A program made the translations under genes and the position numbers. A DNA stretch of 64,000 nucleotides from Neelides folsomi (lineage: Eukaryota > Arthropoda > Collembola > Neelipleona > Neelidae), in contig JAQGBZ010000109.1 of NCBI GenBank assembly GCA_034687125.1, forward strand, positions 62,001 through 126,000, written 5' to 3'. Every line of letters begins with the position of its first letter. Position 1 is the first letter of the stretch. Below are positions 38,830 through 49,799 of this stretch, piece by piece. Below the pieces are notes generated by a model, which searched no databases, was not told the origin of the DNA, and saw only the letters and a list, made by a program, of their open reading frames with translations.

Positions 38830-38982
38830 AAGTTTCGTATATGGAGAACAAAAACAGGTGGTGGAAACAGAAGTGAAAACATTTAAAATGTTTCAATTGT
38901 TAAAAATTACTTTGCCTAACCTGACTTAACCTACCCTGCCCTGAAAGCCACTCGTGTTTGTTCTCTATATCCGAAATTGGTC
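38830..38982. repeat. Imperfect inverted repeat, MITE-like (about 150 bp)
   Basis: The left arm around GTTTCGTATATGGAGAACAA and the right arm around TTGTTCTCTATATCCGAAAT are imperfect reverse complements of nearly 30 bp. They flank an AT-rich core with TTAACC-like units. The size and form suit a miniature inverted-repeat element. Confidence 0.5.
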
Positions 38983-39884
38983 GAAACAAAGCCCTATGAA
39001 AAAATATCCTTAATAACTTGTGTCTCTATATATGCGTGTGAATGAGAATGAACCTACGAAATGAAATAAAATTGATCATTTGTTGCTAAAAAACATTTTT
39101 TTTTCTTAATATATACATACTTAGGTATATGCATCTCATCTTTCATATAAAGACGTTCACTGTGAAAAATAAATTAATATTTGCTGAGTGAAAGCTGTTT
39201 CTTATATTTATTATTTACGTCAAATATTAAAACAATAATAATATATTTTACACAATAGGTTTGTAGTATAATATTATATAATATAATCATATGTATACTT
39301 CTTTATGTACATATATACATATATTCAAATATAAATTATTCAAGAAACGGCATGTACTGTTAAATATCATACATAACGTTGAATAGCATAGGACACTCCC
39401 TGGAATGAACCGATAAATGCCTTTATACTGGGGATCAATGGAAATAACGCAGCTAAATCACACAGACTACATTACATCCTGATCCTTTCCTATAATCATT
39501 TTAACAAGTCGGTATACTTGATATATAATATACTAATTGTAAGTATATTAAATAAATTGCCAATGGAAAGCAAAAGTCAAAAATTGAAACATTTGGTTGA
39601 AAATGGGCCATGAGTACAGTAATCGCCTGGTATCAGTATAAAGGTATTTGTTGGGCATTCGAGGATGTCTGGAGCTATACGACGACGACTTGTCACTCAC
39701 TTATAAATATTACGCGAATCGTTAAATTAAAATTATGTTCGTATATTTAGTATATTTACATAGATACATTATATAGGTAAGTACGGTACCGTACTCGAGT
39801 GTTATAATAGTCAAAAACAATAATTAAGTTCACAACAGCGGGATATCTTCGAGGCATATTTAATCGGATAATTCAATTTGTGAG

Positions 39885-41239
39885 TCATTTAAGACATCGT
39901 TCAAAGTAAGTCGTTCCAACGTAGCCGCCTCTCATAGCTTTCATAACATTGGACTCGAAGAGTCGACGGTTCGATTGAAGGACGTCAGCGGCTTCCTTGT
40001 TCAACGGATCTTCTGGATTTGGCTCCTAGGGTAAAAAGAAAATTTGTTTAGTTATAAAAACGATTTAGATTACAGAAATGGTACAAAGGCGTATACTCAA
40101 TGCATTAGATTATATAATTAATGAAATATACACGTATTCGGCATTAGCAATTAAGTGTCTTGTAAATCGTCTTAACGTCATTATGAACATATTAATTCTT
40201 TTATCATCAAGGAAAATTTTTAGCTCTAGGCCTTGAAATGTATTACATTACAACGATTATATTATGTAATTTATTGTTATCAGAAATTACTCTGTTGAAT
40301 AAATGATCTGTGTAAAAATGCTTAGATTAGAAATTTCAGGCTTCTTAGATTCAATTATCGATTCTCTTGAAATCATAAAAGAAATTATACGTTATCATTA
40401 TTTTTTATTAAGCCTCCTTCCTTAGATTTCAAAAATGTTATAACAAACCAAAACTAATAAACATAAGTCTTGTAAAGAATATCTGAGTCTGGATGTATTG
40501 GATTTCAATTTTGAAATGGTAAAGTGATAAACTAATGTTAACTGTTTTAGATTAAATATAATGATAACACTAGCGAGTCGCTTAAACCTCACAGGGGTCA
40601 ATGGCTTTGATGAAAGGAATCTAATTTTTATTACATTTTGTAATCCGATCCTGCCTCAAGTGTTTAAAATAAACTATAATTGTCAAATTCGTTATCGCTA
40701 AACAGAAATAACAATAGATTGAATTACCAAGAATAAGTATTGGAGACCGTAAACAATGGAGTTGACAGTAAGGACGGGCTTCCAATCTTCCCTCAAGATA
40801 TTTAGACACACATTTCCCTCGAGGTCAATGTTCGGGTGGTAAACATGAGTCTCACATTTGACTTTGGGAGGCTCATGAGGATAGTTGGCTCCGATCCGAA
40901 AGTTAAAGAAAAACCTTCCACCCTTGTAAAACCCTTCATCGGGACAAATGATGAGTTTAAAATTTAAGAGATCATCTGGATCTGGAAAGTCTGTTGAACA
41001 GGTCTTGGGTAGATTGAGTTCATTCAAATCTGAAAGGAAAACAAGGCCATTTGAACCATTTCCCTATGGTTTTAAATTAGCTAATTTGAAATTAAGGTAC
41101 TCCATCAATGTCCTAATTATCTTAGTTCACCTTTCATTACACGGAGTTGAGCTGGAGAGGCTCGCTTGGCCGACGAAGTTGACGAGGGCACGGACTCGCC
41201 CTCCTTTTTCTGCTGTTTCAATGAGAATAATTTGATCAT
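39885..41239 (-). CDS. UBE2M: NEDD8-conjugating enzyme E2 (UBC12), 3 exons, 183 aa
   Basis: E2 that takes NEDD8 from the APPBP1-UBA3 E1 and transfers it, with RBX1 and DCN1, to cullins, activating cullin-RING ligases. Exons: 41239-41131, 41029-40728, 40025-39885; GT-AG, phases close to 183 codons plus stop, the same length as human UBE2M. The N-terminal extension [16 protein letters not shown] is the family's E1/DCN1 docking peptide. The UBC fold shows [20 protein letters not shown] with the catalytic Cys at residue 111, as in human. The C-terminus [13 protein letters not shown] also matches. It is transcribed divergently from mRpL22. Confidence 0.98.
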
Positions 41240-41735
41240 CCTGATTCCTGACCCTTGACACCCCGACTACACTCGTTCCTATTCCGATGGTGGTCGAAGG
41301 AAAGGTCGACGGGCGGATGATCCAAACACTTTAAATGACCCTAAAGAGCTTATTTACAAGTTTAATGACCGAAGGGTCGGGTGGAAAACATTCAGGGAGA
41401 AACAATATGAAGTGGAATGAAGTGAAAGTCGGAGGACGATCCGCCCTGCCCCCTACGTCCCCTGCCCGCAAACAATTCACGATTCAAACTAAATGACGAT
41501 TTATTTTAACTTTTTTTTACACAAACGTGCAAACCACAATTTGTTTAATATTAATTATTAATCACGTTTAAAAGACTGGGAAGTGGAATAACCGTTCCTT
41601 AGAGAATTTATTCTCTAACGTAAGTTCAGTGAATAAACCATTAAAATTATTAACATTTTATTTCCGGTAAGGACTACTCTTAAGATTGAGAATCAAATTA
41701 CAATTTTGTTATTGGAATTTTCAGATCTGGTCAAA
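41240..41735. promoter_or_regulatory. Head-to-head promoter region, UBE2M / mRpL22
   Basis: About 500 bp between the two start codons on opposite strands. The UBE2M side (41240-41480) is clearly GC-richer; the mRpL22 side is AT-rich, with a TTTTCAG just before its ATG. No TATA box was recognised for either gene. A shared bidirectional promoter is inferred from the geometry. Confidence 0.55.
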
Positions 41736-42807
41736 ATGTTATCACATTGTTTAAGGACGCTTAGGGCTTTATCGAATAATTTAACTAATGGAACTGTAAT
41801 GATACCACAACGAACGATCATGATGTCTTCATTGTCTAATAAAGAATACCGATGGTTAAATTACAATGAAACAACGTTTCCGCCACAGGAAATGACCGAG
41901 CAGAGAAGACCAGCCGTAAGGAAAACTATATTATTTAAATGTTAATAATTAACATAATAATAGGTCCAGTTCTAGTATACTCGATATTTGTTTAAATTTG
42001 GGTCGCGAAAAATTCCTATTAAATTTCCCGAATTCAATTTCAATCTGATTTCATTTTTTTATTTCAGTATGTTTGTCATATGAATGAAAGCGTTAAATAC
42101 AGTCCTGACAAACTCTGGTATCCAGCTGTATTTGTTCGTGGGATGTCAATTGATGAAGCCTTAAGACAACTTGATTATGTCAAAACCAAAGGAGCGTACA
42201 TTGTTAAAGAAACTTTACTTCAAGCAAGAGAACTTGCTGTAAAAGAACACAACGTCGAGTTTAAGACGAATTTGTGGGTTGGTAAGTTCAATTAACTTGA
42301 ACGAATTCATTGATTTTATTAACAAACCTGACTTATAATTGTTATTACAATTAAACGAATGATGTTTTATAAAACATTGTTTTTTTTATTTTTTCTCTAT
42401 TATAACGAACATGATAATTACTATCATAATGATAATAGACAATGACCGTTTTCTATTTAATCCTTTTCATTTTTGTTTTATATGTATTTATAAACCACGA
42501 GGGTGTTAATATTACGCTCGATTTATTGATATTTAATTATAATGGTGAATCGGAATAACAATGACTCTTTTATTATTTGTTTCCAGCTGAGTCCTTTAGT
42601 TGCAAAAGTGTCGTCATAAAAGGGCTAAGGAGACATGCGAGAGCTCGTTTTGGAATCGTTAAATACAAATACGCTCATTACTTTGTTCGATTAGAAGAGG
42701 GATCTCCTCCAGAAACTTATTATTTGCCAAAACCTCTTGATGGCCCTTCACTACTTGAAGAATGGATTAAGGAGAGAAGACAACTTCAAATCACTACTAC
42801 TTATTGA
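41736..42807 (+). CDS. mRpL22: Mitochondrial ribosomal protein uL22m, 3 exons, 204 aa
   Basis: Large-subunit mitoribosomal protein lining the exit tunnel. Exons: 41736-41915, 42068-42281, 42587-42807; GT-AG, phases close to 204 codons plus stop. The N-terminus MLSHCLRTLRALSNN is basic and amphipathic, as expected for mitochondrial import. The L22 core reads YSPDKLWYPAVFVRGMSIDE, KGAYIVKETLLQARELAV and HNVEFKTNLWVAESF, then the tunnel-loop region RRHARARFGIVKYKYAHYFV. The ATG at 41736 is chosen because it heads the presequence; the upstream open codons lack an ATG and cross a possible acceptor (TTTTCAG). A poly(A) signal AATAAA lies at 42860. Confidence 0.95.
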
Positions 42808-45645
42808 ACCATAAGTATGTCAAATTTATATACATGCATTTAAGTTTATCGTAAATAGTAATAAAAATTTGTGGATAATTCTTTATTTTATACTCATGCT
42901 TTTTTATTATTCACTATACAAGAATAATTAATAAAATGCATTTTACTTCATAAGTTCAAAATTTTAGTTAACTACCAATTTGAATTTTCATATTTAAGTT
43001 TCAAGTTCTATCGCATTTCGCAATACTAACTAATGATTATTTTATGATTTTATTGGCATTTGATAAAAGTAACTTTATTCAATTTCATAATTTAACAATA
43101 ATAAAAATGGAAATTTTTTTATAATTGGCTACATTATTACATATCTACTAGTTGGTGTTTTAACACAACGCAGTTGAATTGATTAAAATTCATGTATAAG
43201 CGAACGGTCTACATATACCGATACATTATAAAGTATAAGTATATAATACCCTCGAATATAACATACCTAGGTACGTATAATATCAACAATAATAATTATA
43301 ACAAAAAGATCTGTAAAATTTCAACACAATTGAAATAAGATATAAGTATACGAATAATATATAAAATAAATGAATAATATTACTAAAAGTTAAATTGGGT
43401 CAAATAGCGTGAAAACAACTTAAATTGTTTTTTATGTTTTTTTCATTTTCGTTGATTTAATCGAATATAACCTAGATATTTTGATATTTACTATAAGCTA
43501 CAAGGTTGTTAAACTCGTGAGAATAACATGTTCTCTTCGTTTGTGTATATTAGTATATTACTACTCTATATATGTAAATAACAATCTGACAAGTGATCTG
43601 ACAAGACATTTATACAATATTTTTATTGATAACGCATAAATACTATACATTCATATTATGTATGGTATATAATAGTATATCATATCAAATTACTTCATTG
43701 ACTATCAAGTTCGAGTAACTGTAGTACTAATAGATACATCTATAAATGTTTCTGGGGTACATTGTTCTGAATTTATTTGTTTAACCTAACAATGCAAAGT
43801 TATTAATTTGGTCTTGTATTATATTATTTAATTTGACCTATTAATTATATATAATACATAACATGTTAGGTATGTATTTATCATTATACAAAGGTTTAAC
43901 TAAAAAGTATAACTGTATGTATGTAGCATGTCTCTGCATTACTAATATTTATAGACGCATCTTCATATCATGTTCAACATCTTATGAAAGAAAACATCTT
44001 TTTAGCACTTTTATTCATCCTTCATAAATATGAACATAATGTGTAAAATGATTAATTCTGCAATATTGGCAAGTTAAAAATTAGTGCGAGAACATTTTCC
44101 ATTTCAATTACTTTTTTATCGAACAAAACATCTTACCATAACACATCTTTATAGAGTATTTCATAATATTGTAAGATTTGTGACTTGAAAATTGTAAGAT
44201 TTTCTAACATTTTGGGCAAGCAATTTGTTAAGATACATTTTTGTAAAATGGTTTCACCTTCGCAATCATTTTAAATTTAATACTTTTCAATTGCTGAAGA
44301 AATGGTGTTGTTGAGTAGTTAAATATATTTGCGAATTCTCGAATTTTTATAATAATGTACATGTTTATACTTACTGTAATCTACATAGACGTTGGACTAC
44401 TTTTAAACTTATAAGTCTAATACTCATACTAACTTTAAATTTAACTAATATTAAAATTTGTTTTTATCACTAGTGCATATTCGAAAGGACTTGATGCACC
44501 TTTTTGCTCTTTCTTACCTCTGCTCTTATGAATAGTATATTATTAAATATACCCGTCAAGAAATAAGTATTTTAAGGCAATTATTGTGTTAGTGTTTAAA
44601 TTGGCTCATTGACGCGTTCTCATCAGTGTAATTCGTGAGTTAAGGTAGGAATCGAATATCCTATATCACTACAGTACTACTTAAAAGTATAGTACATTGC
44701 TTTAAAACAATTGGGTCTCTACCACAATTTCCTTTTAGCCATGAAATATTTTAAATACCATGAAAGGAGAAAGATTTCGAAGCAGATATTCTCATTTGTA
44801 AATACGAAGTAGCTATATAATATTATATTAAATGCAATGTGGCTGATTAGATACTCTCTAATAAATAAGCAATAGTGTGCATATTTTGTACTTAATGTAA
44901 ATTAATATATAGAATACGAAATATAATTTGTACTGAAATTTTGGTTTTACGTCAATAGCATTTTACAATTTTGCAGTTTGGATTGTAAAAACGCAACAAA
45001 GGGTTTGTCAGCGAAGCACACTTTCACTATTTATATTTGGTTATATATTTTCGAAAAATGATTATCTATTGTAGGTACACATATTCCATTGTAATTCATA
45101 ATCATGTATGTTATGCATAAATACTTTAAATAAATCTGGTCTAATTACTATTAGGCGTATGAAGGTACAATGCAATCTTACTAACTGATAGATTTTTCTA
45201 TAAAATAAATATATGTATGTATTTGTGTATACTTATTTAACTGATCCACTAATTTGGTTTACGAGCCTATTGCGTTTTACATTAAATTAAATTCTGAGGA
45301 TTTATTACCTTTTAGTATTAATCATATATTTTTTTATTGATGAAGAATTAAATTAAATTATTTCTTATATGTACCTGTACTGTATTATCTTTCACAGTAT
45401 TTGTTTTACTTTGGTATATTCTACCTGTATAGGTACTTATAGGTTTCATACTAGGTAATCTGAATAGTGATATAGCGCTGAAGACGAAGAGATTGAATTT
45501 TGGAAGAAATAAACTGGCGATAATATATTATAGATTGAACATTCAATGTTCAATCAACCTGTTTAAATATCAGTTGTAACTTATAACATACAAGTAAATT
45601 ACCATTTAAGTGAGCAAGTTCCAAACTTGCGAGTTCTTCCAGTCT
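42808..45645. other. Intergenic region between convergent mRpL22 and Ly6 genes
   Basis: The mRpL22 poly(A) signal is at 42860-42865. The rest is very AT-rich with no ORF above noise. A small palindrome (GATTGAACATT / AATGTTCAATC, 45533-45555) lies about 90 bp from the Ly6 stop codon. Confidence 0.65.
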
Positions 45646-46623
45646 CTACTGAAGTCGGTGAAAGAAAATGGGTATGAAGATGAGCGGTAATAAAGATGGT
45701 CCATTGTCAATACCTCCATTGCAGAGGTCAGTGAGGCAATCGCATTTCACTTCAAAATGAGTCTTGTGCTTGATTCCAACGCACACATCTTTGATGACTC
45801 GTCCACTCGTTTCCAAACAGTTTCGATAGAAATTGGTAAATCCTAAAAAGTCAATTTTAATTTATTAAATCATTGCCAATTTAAACTATACATACAATAT
45901 TACAATAAGAATAACTTTAAGGCATTAAAATTTTAGAATGTTTGAGACTTGTGTTTCCTTATCATATTAAATCATAACATCTTACGTTACATATCACATA
46001 CGAGAATGATAAGTTCAATATAAGTATAAGTAAGAGTAGAACCATATGGAATAATGTGTATACTTAACTAAGTACGTCACAGGAGTCTCATGGAGCTGCA
46101 CAAGATTGTTTATTTAAAATGATTATCTTGGCAAAAAAGCGACTAAGGAATAAAGAGTATTTGGTGTATATAAAGACTCAACATTTATTGCCCTTTGCCC
46201 TTTGCAAACTAATACTAACACTACACTAATGGTAAGTATTAAGAAGTTAGTTTGAGAGTATATGACTGTTTGAGTCACAGTGATTTGTAAGATCTTTTGC
46301 TCCTTCATGCTCCACCTCTTAATTGATGGTCGTTTAGTTAAAATAACAATGAAGGTCTAAATAACGTTTTGTTAATGGGATTTGAAAAATGACCAACTTT
46401 CATTTGGTGAGTTTCGAATTCCAACGCTTTCGCATCCTCCATCGCAATCTACAATTGTCGCCATGAGCGGATTGAAGTTATTGGTTGAACAAGCATCTGT
46501 TAATTTCGGATCCTGCTTGGAAGAATTGGACCAGGAACAGACGTAACAGCTGATTTTCGACTCCACCCTATGTTCCCCGATGAGGCTGAGTCCGAAAATA
46601 AGTCCAATCAATGCCTCCCACAT
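45646..46623 (-). CDS. Secreted / GPI-anchored Ly6 (three-finger) protein, 2 exons, 140 aa
   Basis: Small extracellular protein of the Ly6/uPAR type; arthropod members act in septate junctions, ion-channel modulation (quiver/sleepless-like) or signalling. The ligand here is unknown. Exons 46623-46398 and 45842-45646 join in phase. An N-terminal hydrophobic signal MWEALIGLIFGLSLIG is followed by KISCYVCSW, typical of the first Ly6 finger. The mature part has ten cysteines (five likely disulphides), ending in the family signature VKCDCLTDLCNGG. A hydrophobic tail SLLPLIFIPIFFHRL after a small-residue stretch (NGP) fits a GPI-anchor signal. The donor (GAAA|GTTGGT) is weak, so the exact junction between NSPNE and FTNFYRNC is uncertain. 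An extra small exon is possible. Confidence 0.8.
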
Positions 46624-49600
46624 TTTCCCTATTTATCAATCGGATCCATTAACCCTTGAACTTGTAAAACCAAAGAATTGAATCTAATTCTAAATACGTG
46701 CTTGGTTCACAAATGAACTCGTGCCAATGTTTACAAACTCTCGTGAAAGCCATGCAAGAAAGGTAAAATGAATAAAGAACTGGAATAAACTTTTACCAGA
46801 AATTGAAACAATGGTCTCGGAATAATAAATGAAATATAATGAGGTCCGAAGTAGTGGGTCGTTGATCGAATGAGTAACTAAGGACTGAGTTTATTGATCT
46901 GTCCGGCGGCTCGGCCCTTTGACGCCGGGGCTTTGGGATAAGTGTAAAATTGCGTCGTAGGGTTGCGTCTGAAGGAGGAACATCTCTGCATGTAAGTTGA
47001 GTGAATGTAGGACGAGTCCAGAGGAGGAATCTCCATTCGCTTCACATGCTGATCTGTCCCCGTTTAAAAGGAAATCTCTGCTCCTTTGATTCCCTTTTGA
47101 TTCCCTTTCATTCCTCCTTGTTGATGTAAGGGAAGTGGGATGAAAAAACGGGGAGTTGAGATGAAAGAGAGAAAGCCACATTTTCTCAACATTCGACAGT
47201 TTTACCTTTGGAGTTACAAAGCTGGCCCAAATTGATTTTCTTTTCCATTTAAGATGGATTAAAAGTAAGTCATACGACAAGGCCGGATGGAACTGAAATG
47301 TCTACTAACTACACAGGTTGCATGATTAAAATATGATGATGATTGTGGCGTCTCTGACGACTTGACGGATGAAGGAGGACTGAGGAAAACCACAAGGGAA
47401 ATCAAAGCAGGACCTCTTCCCTTTTGTAATAGTAATAACGGCGTATGTGTACCTACAACATTTATTCACTAAAACCCGCCGACCTCCGGAGAATTTGCGG
47501 TGGAGTTCAGCCGCCCACCCGCATCAAGGGAACCATCAATTTGTGCTTATAAGTCTCAGGCCCACATTACGGATCGTTACAGAAGGTAGATTACATGACA
47601 AAATGAATAAAGGAATAAGTTGCATTCTCTTCATTTTTTATTCGAATAAGAATATACGGTGGAGGACATTCGTAATTGTACAACTATTTCAATTCTTCAA
47701 GGTGTAGTGATGGGTGAATATGTGAAGCATCAAAGCGAGTTTATGAGGGAAAGTGAAATAAAAGGCGGCTAGAGAAAATTTAAAAGAAATCATAAAAGTT
47801 GAATGTCAATTAGCAAATTATTTTTTATCCCAATTTACTAATTTCAGTTCTCTAGGTTGATACACTATAATAATATTTATAATAAACTCTTTTTTGTAAA
47901 CATTTCTTTACTGCATCTATCTTTAAAATCTTAAATCCCCATATTTTTAAGAATTAAGTGTAAGTGGGAATAATATTTATGAACTTGTAAGTTAATTTCT
48001 AATAAAATATTTTTCGTTCTACTAATGTACTTCAATATACAATATGTCAGTACTTGACTATAGAGACGAATTCTAATATACTAATATAAGACTAATAATT
48101 AATGCAATAAAGTGATTGTGGCTTTTCACTTAAAATCTATTGATTTACTGCTTAAGAATTATCAATGCACATCTAAATATTTATTTTAGTTAACTATCGG
48201 TTAAAAGCGTGTATTTTTTCACCTTGCATTTCTTTTAATCATCTACGCTTCATTACGCTTTTGATATTATTACAGATACTTATATCTATTTCTTGCTTTT
48301 AGACCTAATACAAATACTTTATATAGGTATAATATACCATAATGTAATACCAAGAAGTTCTATTCTAGTAAATTACAATAGTTAACTTTAATACTGTATA
48401 GTATATCATTAGGCTTAACAAGGTTCATTCCCAATTATGAGGGGATTTCTTCGGCGTAGAAAACCTCTCTCATCAGATCATTAGTAAAGATTCGTAGAAG
48501 AATTTAGCGGTCGTTCTTTTCTCCACGTAATGTACAAGTTGAAGGAAGTTAAGTCTTTTAGAGATCTTTATTAAAAGGACATTCCTTCTAACCCGACTGA
48601 TTCCGCCAATTCCAAGTGTTTCTTCCATTTCTTTTCCATAAATCCCTCTCTTTGTCAATCCACTGGATCCTCGAGGCATTCAGTGAATCAAATGACTCGT
48701 TTCTCTTTTCTGTTTTTATGTAATAGGGCAATGGGGATTCTTTTCACTAAATTCTAAAATATCCTCCTGTTAAACTGATAATTGAAATCCTTTCACGTGC
48801 TAGCTTCAATAATTTGTCTCAATCCACCCTAAAGCAATATTTGCCAACTTTCTACAAGCTACCAACATGTTTATTACGGAAACATATTTAAATATGTATT
48901 AAGAAAAAGTAACCAAGTTAATGTGTGTGAAATCTACTTTGTAAAAGATTCTCATCAAATACCTAGTTGCAATAAATTAAATTATATGTGTACATAGTTG
49001 TCATTAGTTAACCAATTCTGATGATTCTAGATCGTAATCCTTTATTCATCGTAATTACTCCATAATCAATAATAATATATCAAAATCGTTTAGGGTACTT
49101 TAACTACTATGTATATGATTGTTATATTGTGACTGTCTGGATTTTATTTGACGCAATTTAACAAACGTCTTAATTCAAATAATTAATACATATTCTGCAG
49201 TACGCTTTGTTTTTTAACATGGATGATTGAAAATATTATAACGTATGGCTATATTATACTTGACCACATCGGAGATCATGATAAATTGCAGTGAAACAAA
49301 AATGGCTGGATAAATCCATTTATTTGCAGCATTTAGGGCAAATTGTTAAAAGAGAAAGTGAGCGTAAAGGAATCAAATTATCAGTTGAGGCGATTGAAAA
49401 TTATTTTTACACACCTATTTTATATTTAAATTCAATAATTTGGCAATTCTATTTATTAAGTGTAAGTTGTGAAGTTTTTCCTAAGAATAATTATTACACA
49501 CCTATTAGATTAGTTCACTTGTCATTATTTTAACATTATCTACTAGCTATAATATTAATATTATCTTAATTAGAAATAATCTGCAGTTTTGATAAAAAAT

Positions 49601-49799
49601 ATGTAAAGAAGAAAATTTATCAAAGAATGGGTGATATACATTAAAATATTTTTACACAAGGTGAACAGTATTGAGTGAATTGAATTTTCTATATGGAATA
49701 AAATGTTTAGGGTTGAAGATGCTGCAAGAACGGGGCCGGCCGGCCATTAATTAATTATAGAAGCGTAGAGTGTAACTACGGGCTTTGGGAATTGTTCGG
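46624..49799. other. Intergenic region between Ly6 and calcitonin-like genes
   Basis: Contains a GC-richer, stop-poor island (about 46830-47600) next to the Ly6 5' end, then AT-rich DNA. A 68-codon minus-strand ORF at 48473-48679 (starting MPRGSSGLTKRGIYGKEMEE) is basic and unrecognised, and could equally be 3' UTR of the calcitonin-like gene. A GC palindrome, GGCCGGCCGGCC (49734-49745), followed by ATTAATTAATTA sits 55 bp past the calcitonin stop codon. Confidence 0.5.

Larger units (their letters stand above)
34498..39884. other. Intergenic region between Met and UBE2M
   Basis: AT-rich DNA with the Met 3' UTR at its start and the UBE2M 3' region at its end. No supported gene. It holds an inverted-repeat element at 35665-35990, an imperfect one at about 38830-38982, and three tandem TTAGG units at 37575-37589. 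Confidence 0.6.
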
